64,000 nucleotides of DNA from Nonlabens ulvanivorans (GTDB lineage: Bacteria; Bacteroidota; Bacteroidia; Flavobacteriales; Flavobacteriaceae). Below the pieces are notes generated by a model. That model was not told the DNA's origin. It did not search any database and saw nothing but the letters and a program-made list of their open reading frames with translations. The position numbers were made by a program, and so were the translations under genes. Shown one piece after another: positions 7,573 to 15,497 of the stretch. The first letter of the stretch is position 1, and the number at the start of each line of letters is the position of its first letter. The stretch covers positions 124,001 to 188,000 of the forward strand of contig NZ_JPJI01000023.1 in the NCBI RefSeq assembly GCF_000732625.1, given 5' to 3'.

Positions 7573-9681
7573 ATGAAAATGAAACAATTAGCGCTAATAT
7601 GCGCATTAATACCTATGTCTTTATTTGCACAAGAGACGACAAAAAAAGTGCAAGACACTACAGGTACTAAACCGGTAGCTTTAAATACTGTTATCGTCAC
7701 TGGTCAAGGAGCTACAGATCCAGTACTCACAACGGTAAGAACAGATTTAGTTAAAAAAGTAGTACAGCCTAAAAATGTTGCAGATCTGTTCAGAGATTTT
7801 AATGGATTTTCACTCATCAAGCGTGGAAACTATGCTATCGATCCATCTTTTAGAGCCTCACAATATGAACAGTTGAACATTCAATTTGATGGTGGAACTA
7901 AAGCGATGCACGCTTGCCCTAATCGTATGGATCCGATTACTACACATGTTGTTCCAGAAGATATTGAACGTATAGAAGTCATCAAAGGACCTTATACTGT
8001 TAGATATGGAGCGACCTTTGGCGGGATTATTAACTTAGTTACAGAAAAGCCTATACATCTAGGTAACGGTTTTCAGGGTAGTGTAAGCAGTGGTTATGAG
8101 ACTAATGGAAATGCGCTAGTCTCTTCCTTGAAACTACACCAAATCACAGATAGATATGATATCACGGCAAATGCCGGTTATCGTGATTTTGGCAACTATG
8201 AAGATGGTGATGGAACTGAAATTCCTAGTTCTTTCAAAAGTCTGGATTATGGCTTGCGATTAGGTTATAATATTAAAGATAATCAAAGAATTCAGGCACA
8301 CTGGAGACAGTCTTATGGAAGAGATGTATTACATGCTGGACTACCTATGGATACCGATGAGGATAATAGCTCGATACTGTCCATAGACTATAAAATTTCT
8401 AAGGTGAATGATTTTATTGAAGAAATTAATGCCAAAGCTTATTATTCTTATGTTGATCATATCATGTCTAACAATAGAAGACCATCTTTTATGATGACTG
8501 AAGCCATCTCTACCATAGATGCGACAACTGCTGGTGGAAAGGTAGAGTTTAAGATGAAACCTACAGAGAAGTGGATTTTATATGGTGGTCTTGATGCCTT
8601 ACTTATTGCCAGAGATGGCGTTAGAACACGTACGGTAAAACGCAATATGATGGGCGATCTTTTACCAGAACCTATGGTATTTCAAGATAAGGTTTGGCAA
8701 GATTCTTATGTGAATGACTACGGCCTTTTTGCTGAAAATAAATATGCGTTTTCTAATAAAACCATGCTAACGGCTGGTGTCCGTTATGACCTGGTCGTAT
8801 CAGACATCCAGGATCCAGAAGCTGATTTTCAAGCTTTATATAATGATTTAGGGCAACGTGAAGAGCACAATGTGTCGGCTACGGTTTCTGTAAAGCACAA
8901 ACTTTCAGGAAACAACACGCTAGAAATCGCCTATGGTCGTGGTGTGCGATCTGCAAATATGATAGAGCGTTATATCAATCATTTTTCAGTAGGTCAAGAT
9001 CCTTTTGAATATGTAGGAAATCCTAATCTGGATGCTGAGGTAAATAATCAGTTTGAGATAGGTTTTAAAGGAAAAAGAACTTTTGAAAAAGGAATAGACG
9101 CTATACGCTATGGAATTTCTGGATATTATTCCATTTATGAAAACTACATCGTTCCTATGGTGGACCCTACGCTAGATAGAAAATTTAACCCTACGGCACA
9201 ACCTCAAGAGGTCAAGCGATTTATCAATATAGATGATGCTTATAAAACCGGTTTTGAAGCTGAAGCAAGTATAGAGTTTGCTAATTATTTCAATTTTAAC
9301 ACGGCGTTTTCTTATGTGTATACAAGAAATAACGACCTAGACGAGTCTTTACCTTTAACACCACCTTTTATTACAAGACTAGGATTAGGGTTTGAAAAAG
9401 AAAAGTTCTGGGCAAATCTTGATTATACCATCACGTCAAAACAAGATGAAATCTCTACTAGTTTTAGAGAAATAGAAACGGCAGGATATGAAACCTTGGA
9501 TTTAAGATTAGGAGTAAAACCTTATAAAAATGTACAACTAGGTGTTGCTGTGTTGAATATTTTTGATGCAACTTATAATAATCACTTAAACTTTTCATTT
9601 ACAAATCAAGCCGATTTTGGTCGTGTGCCTATCAATGATCCAGGAAGAAACTTCTCAGTGTTTGCGAATTATCAATTTTAA
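7573..9681 (+). CDS. TonB-dependent outer membrane receptor, OprC-like copper type
   Basis: A 702-residue receptor counted from the second ATG, which starts the signal peptide MKMKQLALICALIPMSLFAQ; an upstream ATG at 7546 would add nine unsupported residues. A plug domain (VIVTGQG, ERIEVIKGPYTVRYGA) precedes a 22-strand barrel ending in NFSVFANYQF. The plug holds Cys115-x3-Met119 (HACPNRMDP) and the barrel His296-x-Met298 (VDHIMSN). Known OprC copper receptors use a CxxxM plus HxM site, so copper is the likely ligand. The gene follows the small Cys protein and precedes a phosphatase-like gene by 5 nt. Confidence 0.88.
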   Translation: MKMKQLALICALIPMSLFAQETTKKVQDTTGTKPVALNTVIVTGQGATDPVLTTVRTDLVKKVVQPKNVADLFRDFNGFSLIKRGNYAIDPSFRASQYEQLNIQFDGGTKAMHACPNRMDPITTHVVPEDIERIEVIKGPYTVRYGATFGGIINLVTEKPIHLGNGFQGSVSSGYETNGNALVSSLKLHQITDRYDITANAGYRDFGNYEDGDGTEIPSSFKSLDYGLRLGYNIKDNQRIQAHWRQSYGRDVLHAGLPMDTDEDNSSILSIDYKISKVNDFIEEINAKAYYSYVDHIMSNNRRPSFMMTEAISTIDATTAGGKVEFKMKPTEKWILYGGLDALLIARDGVRTRTVKRNMMGDLLPEPMVFQDKVWQDSYVNDYGLFAENKYAFSNKTMLTAGVRYDLVVSDIQDPEADFQALYNDLGQREEHNVSATVSVKHKLSGNNTLEIAYGRGVRSANMIERYINHFSVGQDPFEYVGNPNLDAEVNNQFEIGFKGKRTFEKGIDAIRYGISGYYSIYENYIVPMVDPTLDRKFNPTAQPQEVKRFINIDDAYKTGFEAEASIEFANYFNFNTAFSYVYTRNNDLDESLPLTPPFITRLGLGFEKEKFWANLDYTITSKQDEISTSFREIETAGYETLDLRLGVKPYKNVQLGVAVLNIFDATYNNHLNFSFTNQADFGRVPINDPGRNFSVFANYQF

Positions 9682-9686
9682 ATAAG

Positions 9687-10235
9687 ATGAATATAAACTT
9701 GATAATATCATTGGCATGTTTAATACTTTTTTCGTCAGCTCATGCGCAAATTTCGGATAGTTTAATTCTGAATTCTAAGTCTTTTAAAAACCTATATAAG
9801 ATTAATGACTCTATATTCCGATCTGAACAACCTAGTAAAAAGGGTTTTAAAGAACTTGAACTTGCAGGGATTGAAACGATCATTAGTTTTAGACGCTTGA
9901 GAAATGACTCTACCAAAGCTAGAGGTACTGATTTAGAATTAATACACTTACCACTACAGACTAAAAAGATTAAGGAATCAGATATTATTATGGCGTTAAA
10001 AGCTATTCATGAAGCTCCTAAACCATTATTGATTCACTGCTGGCATGGCTCAGATAGAACAGGTGTAGTAGTGGCAGCTTTTCGTATGGTGGTCGAGAAT
10101 TGGTCTAAAGAAAAAGCTATTGCAGAGTTTAGACAGAAAGAATACGGCTATCATGAAAAATGGTATCCACACTTGATAGGTCTCTTAGAGAATTTAGACA
10201 CTATTGCTATAAAACAAGAATTAGGATTAGAATGA
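9687..10235 (+). CDS. Exported dual-specificity/tyrosine phosphatase-like protein
   Basis: A 182-residue protein with a signal peptide (LIISLACLILFSSAHAQ) and the protein-tyrosine-phosphatase P-loop HCWHGSDRTG, with nucleophile Cys118 and Arg124 in the Cx5R arrangement. Members of this periplasmic DSP family are often found in bacteroidetes; the substrate is unknown. It starts 5 nt after the TonB receptor stop, so the two are probably co-transcribed and translationally coupled. A strong bidirectional terminator follows. Confidence 0.82.
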   Translation: MNINLIISLACLILFSSAHAQISDSLILNSKSFKNLYKINDSIFRSEQPSKKGFKELELAGIETIISFRRLRNDSTKARGTDLELIHLPLQTKKIKESDIIMALKAIHEAPKPLLIHCWHGSDRTGVVVAAFRMVVENWSKEKAIAEFRQKEYGYHEKWYPHLIGLLENLDTIAIKQELGLE

Positions 10236-10250
10236 GTTAAGTCAGGACGT

Positions 10251-10283
10251 AAAAAAGCCCTTCAAATAAGAAGGGCTTTTTTT
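10251..10283. terminator. Bidirectional terminator between convergent operons
   Basis: A 13-bp perfect stem (AAAAAAGCCCTTC with its complement) and a 6-nt loop, with A runs on one side and T runs on the other. It separates the phosphatase gene from the methyltransferase gene. Confidence 0.9.
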
Positions 10284-10887
10284 ATTTTTTAATACCGATA
10301 AACCTTATGACTTCGGCTTTACCTTTATGATAATTTCCTTCTGACAATTCGATAGTTTTTTCTTCTAATAACTTAAACTCTAATTCTGGAAATTCGTCTT
10401 TGATTTCTTCAATAGAAAATAACATCCCAAAGTTTTTTGGGCCACCTGAAGGTTTTCCTAATTGCGCTTTCGCGAAAGCTTCAAAAATAACTGTCCCATT
10501 AGTCTTTAAAAATTTTAAGAGATGTTGAAATGCATCTTTTCTTATTTCTATAGGAAAATGGGTATAACACAATCCTATTGTATCAAATTTGATATCAGTT
10601 TTAAAGTCAAGCACGCTAGTAACTTGATAATCTACTACAACCTTTTGCGCTGCTGACAACTGCATTGCTTTTACCTTACCACTTGTACTTATGTCAAAAG
10701 CAACAACATCCCAACCTTGCAAAGCCGCATACACCGCATTACGGCCTTCACCTTCGGCAGGAAGAAGTACGTTTCCTGCCACTAACTGGTCTAGTTGTTC
10801 TTTGAAAAACACATTGGGTTGTGTGCCATAGACATATTCTTTTTCGGTATAGCGTTCATTCCAAAAGTCTGCTGGGTATTGTTTCAT
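10282..10887 (-). CDS. SAM-dependent methyltransferase, TehB/thiopurine methyltransferase-like
   Basis: A 201-residue class I methyltransferase. The start FWNERYTEKEYVYGTQPN is typical of the TehB/TPMT-like group; the SAM loop is modified to LLPAEGEGRNAVYAA, followed by the acidic strand VVAFDIS. It is the last gene of a run with Dps, a persulfide dioxygenase and a peroxiredoxin. That company suggests thiol, sulfide or tellurite detoxification by S-methylation, which is inference. A copy of the dispersed palindrome codes for EAFAKAQL near residues 138-145. Confidence 0.82.
   Translation of the reverse strand: MKQYPADFWNERYTEKEYVYGTQPNVFFKEQLDQLVAGNVLLPAEGEGRNAVYAALQGWDVVAFDISTSGKVKAMQLSAAQKVVVDYQVTSVLDFKTDIKFDTIGLCYTHFPIEIRKDAFQHLLKFLKTNGTVIFEAFAKAQLGKPSGGPKNFGMLFSIEEIKDEFPELEFKLLEEKTIELSEGNYHKGKAEVIRFIGIKK
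10465..10480. repeat. Dispersed palindrome, 15/16, inside the methyltransferase gene
   Basis: CGCTTTCGCGAAAGCT; read on the coding strand it gives AFAKA. Confidence 0.85.
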
Positions 10888-10895
10888 AAATTATA

Positions 10896-11369
10896 TTAGT
10901 CTTGGTAAGCAGACAGCATCCATACAAGTTTCTCTTGTTGCACGATATAATCACTCATCAGAGCGACCGTTCCTTCATCGTTTGCATCGCCGGCAATAGA
11001 TAATATAGCTCTCTCTTTGCTTAAAAGAATCTTTAATGATTCTAAGATACCATTGATAGCTACTTCACCATCTGTCACGTTTTCTGCAGATTTTATCTCT
11101 GACGCATCTAGGTATGCATTAAAAGTATGCAAAGGTGTAGCGCTTAATGTAAGTACACGCTCTGCAATTTCATCAACCTTGATTAAGGCATCATTATAAA
11201 GTTCTTCAAATTTAAGATGTAGTTCAAAGAATTTTTTCCCTTTTATATTCCAGTGAAAACCTCTTAGGTTCATGTAGAATAATTGATAGTTTGCAAGAAG
11301 ATCATTAAGCTCAACTGCTGTGTTTTGAGAAGCTTTAATGTCTAATCCTATGTTGTTCATATTTTTCAT
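10896..11369 (-). CDS. dps: Dps-family mini-ferritin
   Basis: A 157-residue Dps protein. It carries the ferroxidase signature FHWNIKGKKFFELHLKFEELYND, with His39 and His51 as intersubunit iron ligands, and KVDEIAER downstream. Dps dodecamers oxidise Fe(II) with peroxide and store it, protecting DNA. It lies 6 nt after the persulfide dioxygenase gene and 8 nt before the methyltransferase gene, so it belongs to a peroxide and sulfur-stress operon led by a peroxiredoxin. Confidence 0.93.
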   Translation of the reverse strand: MKNMNNIGLDIKASQNTAVELNDLLANYQLFYMNLRGFHWNIKGKKFFELHLKFEELYNDALIKVDEIAERVLTLSATPLHTFNAYLDASEIKSAENVTDGEVAINGILESLKILLSKERAILSIAGDANDEGTVALMSDYIVQQEKLVWMLSAYQD

Positions 11370-11375
11370 AATCTA

Positions 11376-12704
11376 TTATTTAAATTGTTCTATATCATCA
11401 CTTAAATCATACACAGTGGCACTTCCTAGTTTTTTCTGTAAAATGCTACTTCCTGCAGCGCTGCGATAACCACCTGCGCAATGTACTACGATAGGTTTAT
11501 CGGTAGGGATCTCGCTTGCTGTATCTCTCAATTCATTTAATGGATGAGATAAGGCATTTTCAAAAAACTTTTCTTCTTCCACCTCGCTGGTATTACGTAT
11601 ATCCACTATAGTGTAATTACCTGGATTCTCCTTGAAATCGGCTAGATCTAGTGAAGGTGTTTGTTCTAGATTTTCCTGAGAAAGGGTGATTACTTTAGTA
11701 AGTAATTTTTCATATCCGATTTTTGCCACTCGATGCAACATAGTGTCCTTGTTCTCATCAGTGTCGATCACAAGAGTAAACGTATCTTCTGGAGTAACTA
11801 TGGAACCTAACCAAGTTTCAAATTTGGCATTTTCAGAAACGGCCTGAATATTAAAGCTTCCTTTGAGATGCCCTTTTTTAAAAGCTGCTTCATCTCGCAT
11901 ATCTACTATAAGTCCTGTGGCGCTACCATTTTCTTCAAACGGTATTTCAGATATGGATGGTTCTAAACTGTCTGCGCCTGATTTATTAATGTCAACATCA
12001 TACCCAAAATAAGATGGTATAAAAGGTTGACCATCCAATATGGTTGACATAAAATCTTCTTTAGACTGCGTTTTAAAAGCCCAATTATCGCGTCGCTCAT
12101 CTCCTAATGTACTACTCGCTGCATCACTTAAATTCTTACCACATAACGATCCTGCACCGTGTGCTGGATATACCACTGCATTATCTGGTAAATCAGTAAA
12201 CTTAGTGATTATGGTATCATACATCATTCCCGCAAGTTCTTCTCGTTTTGCTTGCATATTACCGGCTTTTTCACGCAAGTCTGGACGACCTACATCACCT
12301 ATAAATAACGTGTCACCTGTGAATAGTGCTGTATCATCAGTATCTGTGGCAACGATGGTAATACTGTCTGGTGAGTGTCCTGGCGTGTTGATTGCTTTAA
12401 GAGTAATATCGCCTATCGTAATACTATCGCCATCATCAAATGATTGATGCGGATAGTCTGCACCTAATTTTTCACTGTTATAAATGGTAGCACCTGTTTC
12501 TTTATATAGTTCGAGATGTGAGCTTACAAAATCTGCATGTGGATGTGTTTCTATGACTGCTTTGATGGTAGCGTTGTTCGCTTTCGCGAAAGCGTAATAC
12601 TGACTAGGATCACGTTCTGGATCAACAATCGCCATCTCGCCATTACTAACTATCGCATAGGAGTAATGTGCTAACGGTTTGTATTCAAATTGTTTAATGT
12701 TCAT
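11376..12704 (-). CDS. Persulfide dioxygenase-rhodanese fusion (CstB-like), copy 1
   Basis: A 442-residue, three-domain protein. The metallo-beta-lactamase-fold dioxygenase has His54-x-His56-x-Asp58 (ETHPHADF) and FTGDTLFIGDVGRPDL. A first rhodanese-like domain (about 255-345) lacks a catalytic Cys. A second rhodanese (about 355-442) has Cys409 in HCAGGYRS. This order (dioxygenase, dead rhodanese, live rhodanese) is that of CstB, which oxidises low-molecular-weight persulfides and forms thiosulfate. It is encoded between peroxiredoxin and Dps. A dispersed palindrome codes for YAFAKA at about residues 37-42. Confidence 0.9.
   Translation of the reverse strand: MNIKQFEYKPLAHYSYAIVSNGEMAIVDPERDPSQYYAFAKANNATIKAVIETHPHADFVSSHLELYKETGATIYNSEKLGADYPHQSFDDGDSITIGDITLKAINTPGHSPDSITIVATDTDDTALFTGDTLFIGDVGRPDLREKAGNMQAKREELAGMMYDTIITKFTDLPDNAVVYPAHGAGSLCGKNLSDAASSTLGDERRDNWAFKTQSKEDFMSTILDGQPFIPSYFGYDVDINKSGADSLEPSISEIPFEENGSATGLIVDMRDEAAFKKGHLKGSFNIQAVSENAKFETWLGSIVTPEDTFTLVIDTDENKDTMLHRVAKIGYEKLLTKVITLSQENLEQTPSLDLADFKENPGNYTIVDIRNTSEVEEEKFFENALSHPLNELRDTASEIPTDKPIVVHCAGGYRSAAGSSILQKKLGSATVYDLSDDIEQFK
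12579..12594. repeat. Dispersed palindrome, perfect copy inside persulfide dioxygenase gene 1
   Basis: CGCTTTCGCGAAAGCG, read as AFAKA in the coding frame. Confidence 0.9.
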
Positions 12705-12725
12705 AGCTGTATTTTTAATTTATTT

Positions 12726-12756
12726 AAGGGCTTTATTAAAGATAAATAAAGCCCTT
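12726..12756. terminator. Terminator-like hairpin between peroxiredoxin and dioxygenase genes
   Basis: A perfect 12-bp stem (AAGGGCTTTATT with AATAAAGCCCTT) and a 7-nt loop. No long T run follows on the minus strand, so partial read-through into the next gene is plausible. No separate promoter box was seen for the dioxygenase gene. Confidence 0.7.
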
Positions 12757-12767
12757 ATTTATTTGAT

Positions 12768-13433
12768 TTAAATATCTTTTTTTGCAAGATACCAAGTGAT
12801 TTTTTCAACAGAATCATCTGCTAGTCTTTCATTTAATGCATCTAATGACTTAGGTGGTGGACAGATCGCTTGATCACCTCTTTTCCAGTCTAATGGCATT
12901 GCCACTTTATGCTTATCTGACATTTGTAACGCATCTAGGGCTCTTAAAATTTCATCCATGTTACGACCAACGTTAAGTGGATAATACATGATAAGTCTTA
13001 TTTTTTTTGAAGGATCAATGAAGAATACTGCTCTAACTGCAGCCGTTTCACTTTCATTGGGTTGTAGCATTCCATAAAGCTTTGACACCTTCATGTCTAT
13101 GTCTGCTATGATTGGGAAGTCAAAGTAAACACCTGTGTTTTCTCTTACATTTTGAACCCAACCTAAGTGTGCGTGAATGCTATCGATACTTAACCCTAAT
13201 AATTCTGTATTAAGCGCATCAAACTCTGCTTTTCTTTGAGCAAATCCGCTCATTTCAGTCGTGCAAACTGGAGTGAAATCTGCTGGGTGAGAAAACATAA
13301 CAATCCATTTGTCTTTTGCAAAATCAGACATTTTGATGTTTCCTTTGGTTGTAACCGCTTCAAAATCTGGTGCTGTATCGCCTATTCTAGGCATAGAAAT
13401 TATTTGTTCTGGCACTACATTTAAATTTTCCAT
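12768..13433 (-). CDS. Peroxiredoxin, Prx6/1-Cys type
   Basis: A 221-residue peroxiredoxin with peroxidatic Cys57 in HPADFTPVCTTE and the long C-terminal domain of the Prx6 group, including a second Cys in QAICPPPKS near residue 190. It would reduce H2O2 or organic peroxides. Its promoter has a GTAAC-CCAA-GTTAC box with a -7-like TAAATTTA 33 bp away. It leads a probable run of genes: peroxiredoxin, persulfide dioxygenase, Dps, methyltransferase. Confidence 0.94.
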   Translation of the reverse strand: MENLNVVPEQIISMPRIGDTAPDFEAVTTKGNIKMSDFAKDKWIVMFSHPADFTPVCTTEMSGFAQRKAEFDALNTELLGLSIDSIHAHLGWVQNVRENTGVYFDFPIIADIDMKVSKLYGMLQPNESETAAVRAVFFIDPSKKIRLIMYYPLNVGRNMDEILRALDALQMSDKHKVAMPLDWKRGDQAICPPPKSLDALNERLADDSVEKITWYLAKKDI

Positions 13434-13467
13434 AATAGTATTAATTTATTGTTTTTGTTTCACATGA

Positions 13468-13511
13468 TAAATTTACACTATCGTTAGAGTTGGTACGGTA
13501 ACCCAAGTTAC
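13468..13511 (-). promoter_or_regulatory. Crp/Fnr-type box plus -7 element, peroxiredoxin operon
   Basis: GTAAC-CCAA-GTTAC lies at 13498-13511 and the minus-strand TAAATTTA at 13468-13475. The centres are 33 bp apart. Confidence 0.7.
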
Positions 13512-13523
13512 ACAACGAGTTAT

Positions 13524-13994
13524 TTAACTATTTTTAACTAATAACTTTGGTAGAAATCTACCAGTTATTAGTGCATATGTTGAATAACTCGGGAATTTTT
13601 GTTTCAGTTTACTTTCCTCATATCTTGATTTTACATAAAATAAAATCAATAGAAGTGAAGCTATCAATATCTTATATATCGAGTCAGAATAAAAAGCGTA
13701 TCCATAAAACGTCATTAAGATACCTGTGTAAATAGGATGTCTAACGTATCTATATAATCCATTTTTAATAAGTGAAGAGTCACTTCTAGGAGTAGGGAAA
13801 GGTGAAAGATTCTTGCTTAACTGTAAAATGGCCAATAGGAAAATTAAAATCCCTGCAATGGCAATGAGTAAACCTATGATGGTTATAATACTTAATAGTT
13901 TTATGTGTAGTATCTCTAGGTCTATTATATACATAACAAACAAAACACCTTGAAGAACTACAAGCAAGTAATCTTTATAGCTAAGGTTTTTCAT
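13524..13994 (-). CDS. Isoprenylcysteine carboxyl methyltransferase-family membrane protein
   Basis: A 156-residue polytopic protein with about four hydrophobic helices and the family signature YRYVRHPIYTGILMTFYGYAF, plus RYEESKLKQKFPSY. Bacterial members methylate small thiols or other acceptors, or have no known role; the MddA methanethiol methyltransferases belong to this superfamily but are longer. Location next to an SQR gene makes a thiol substrate conceivable, but this is inference. The preceding terminator lies 15-37 nt before its start, so it has its own promoter or depends on read-through. Confidence 0.78.
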   Translation of the reverse strand: MKNLSYKDYLLVVLQGVLFVMYIIDLEILHIKLLSIITIIGLLIAIAGILIFLLAILQLSKNLSPFPTPRSDSSLIKNGLYRYVRHPIYTGILMTFYGYAFYSDSIYKILIASLLLILFYVKSRYEESKLKQKFPSYSTYALITGRFLPKLLVKNS

Positions 13995-14008
13995 AATATA
14001 AATTAAAA

Positions 14009-14031
14009 AGAGGTCACTTATCGTAACCTCT
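14009..14031 (-). terminator. Terminator of the sulfide:quinone oxidoreductase gene
   Basis: On the minus strand a 9-bp stem with one mismatch (AGAGGTTAC with GTGACCTCT) is followed by TTTTTAATTT. It lies just after the SQR stop codon. Confidence 0.78.
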
Positions 14032-14041
14032 TTTGTTCTAA

Positions 14042-15304
14042 TTAAACATCTTGACCTTTCATCATTTTATTCCAGTATAGGTATGGCAGGCCAAATTTCT
14101 TAAGCATCCATAATCTCCAGTGTTCTTTGGCACTATTAAAGACAAGCATACGTTTTAACTTAGGATCTGGTGTAAAGTTTCCTTCATAATCAAACTCTGC
14201 CAGCGTCATTTTACCATATCCTGTAACTAGTGGGCAAGAGGAATAACCATTATAACTTAAATCACCTTTCTTTTGTGTCGTCATTAACTTAAAAATATTA
14301 TCCACAACTACAGGAACTTGTTTTCTAATAGCAGCACCAGTTTTTGCAGTAGGCAAAGCAGCTACATCACCTAAACCAAAAATATTTGCATGAGAATTAT
14401 GCTGTAATGAATGATGATTTATATCTAGCCATCCTGCATCGTTAACCAAGCTGGATTCACGTATGAATTTAGGTGCAGTTTGTGGTGGTGCAATATGGAG
14501 CAATTCAAATGGAATCTTTATGATCTCATCACCGGTAGCGGTTTCACCTAATTCATTATCCTCATTAATTACACACATGTTTTCTTCTGGTGCGGTATGT
14601 TTGAAGTAAGCAATTTTATTATCTGCATCAATTTTAATAGGAGCATAATATGGTTTAAAATGCATTCCTAACCTACCGATCACTTTCATTAAAGTCTCGC
14701 GTATAGGTTTAACACCAAAAATGACGCTGCCTGGAGTTGCAAAAATGACATTAGACTTACTAGATAGATTGTTTTTTTTAAAATAATCAGCTGCTAGATA
14801 TGCTATTTTCTGAGGAGCACCACCACATTTTATAGGTGTTACAGGTTGAGTAAATAGGGCATTACCGCCTTTAAAATTTTTAATACAATTCCATGTATGT
14901 TCAGGATCTGTATAGTTACTACAGGCGACACCTTTTTCTAAAGCTTCAGGAAGCCCTTCAATCATCTCTGGTGCCATTACTAATCCTGGAGCTACAACTA
15001 GATAGTCATATTTGATATTACCAGATGTTTTAGTTTCTACCGTATGATGATCTGTATTAAAAGCAGTTGCATAATCCTTAATCCAGTTTACACCAGATGG
15101 TATAAGACTGGACATAGGACGTCCTGTCTTTTTGAAGTCATATGCTCCAGCACCTACAAGTGTCCACGCAGGTTGGTAATAATGCGTGTCAGCAGGTTCT
15201 ATAATAGCAATACTGATGGACTTATCTTTTTTCAAGAGTTGCGTAGCGGTCATGATACCTGCGGTTCCACCGCCTATAATGAGTACTTGATAACGTGTTG
15301 ACAT
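14042..15304 (-). CDS. sqr: Sulfide:quinone oxidoreductase, eukaryote-like (SQOR) type
   Basis: A 420-residue FAD flavoprotein that oxidises sulfide and passes electrons to quinone. The N-terminus is VLIIGGGTAGIMTA. The two redox cysteines of the SQOR type are in recognisable motifs: Cys160 in PVTPIKCGGAPQK and Cys357 in SSCPLVTGYGKM; an extra Cys128 is present. LFGLGDVAALPTAKTGAA-like sequence around 309-325 closes the FAD site. The product, a glutathione- or coenzyme-bound persulfide, is the substrate of the persulfide dioxygenases at 11376 and 18425. The promoter carries the shared Crp/Fnr-type box. Confidence 0.93.
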   Translation of the reverse strand: MSTRYQVLIIGGGTAGIMTATQLLKKDKSISIAIIEPADTHYYQPAWTLVGAGAYDFKKTGRPMSSLIPSGVNWIKDYATAFNTDHHTVETKTSGNIKYDYLVVAPGLVMAPEMIEGLPEALEKGVACSNYTDPEHTWNCIKNFKGGNALFTQPVTPIKCGGAPQKIAYLAADYFKKNNLSSKSNVIFATPGSVIFGVKPIRETLMKVIGRLGMHFKPYYAPIKIDADNKIAYFKHTAPEENMCVINEDNELGETATGDEIIKIPFELLHIAPPQTAPKFIRESSLVNDAGWLDINHHSLQHNSHANIFGLGDVAALPTAKTGAAIRKQVPVVVDNIFKLMTTQKKGDLSYNGYSSCPLVTGYGKMTLAEFDYEGNFTPDPKLKRMLVFNSAKEHWRLWMLKKFGLPYLYWNKMMKGQDV

Positions 15305-15325
15305 ATTGTTAGTTATTGGTGTCTT

Positions 15326-15369
15326 TAAATGTAGTATTTACAAAATGTCAGTTTTGTAACTATTGTTAC
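15326..15369 (-). promoter_or_regulatory. sqr: Crp/Fnr-type box plus -7 element, sqr
   Basis: GTAAC-TATT-GTTAC lies at 15356-15369 and the minus-strand TACATTTA at 15326-15333. The centres are 33 bp apart. Confidence 0.72.
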
Positions 15370-15426
15370 TCAAGATTGTTTTAGTATCAATGACCGCTTA
15401 ATAGCTGGTCGAATTGTATCTAAATA

Positions 15427-15457
15427 GAAAAGAGCAGATTTATTGATCTGCTCTTTT
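15427..15457 (-). terminator. Terminator of the HMA-cupin-cytochrome operon
   Basis: A 12-bp perfect stem (AAAAGAGCAGAT with its complement) and a 6-nt loop, 41 nt after the cytochrome stop codon. Confidence 0.85.
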
Positions 15458-15497
15458 TTTAAATAAAAAGGGAAAGGTTTTTTAAAGCGGTAATTAA

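Noticed and set aside
12040-12447. Plus-strand ORF of 135 codons opposite persulfide dioxygenase 1
   Set aside because: It is antisense to a conserved catalytic domain and its composition reflects the complementary codons.
14013-14027. GTCAC-N5-GTAAC resembling a Crp/Fnr box before the isoprenylcysteine methyltransferase-like gene
   Set aside because: The spacer is 5 nt and not 4, there is no -7 element 33 bp away, and the sequence is the stem of the sqr terminator.
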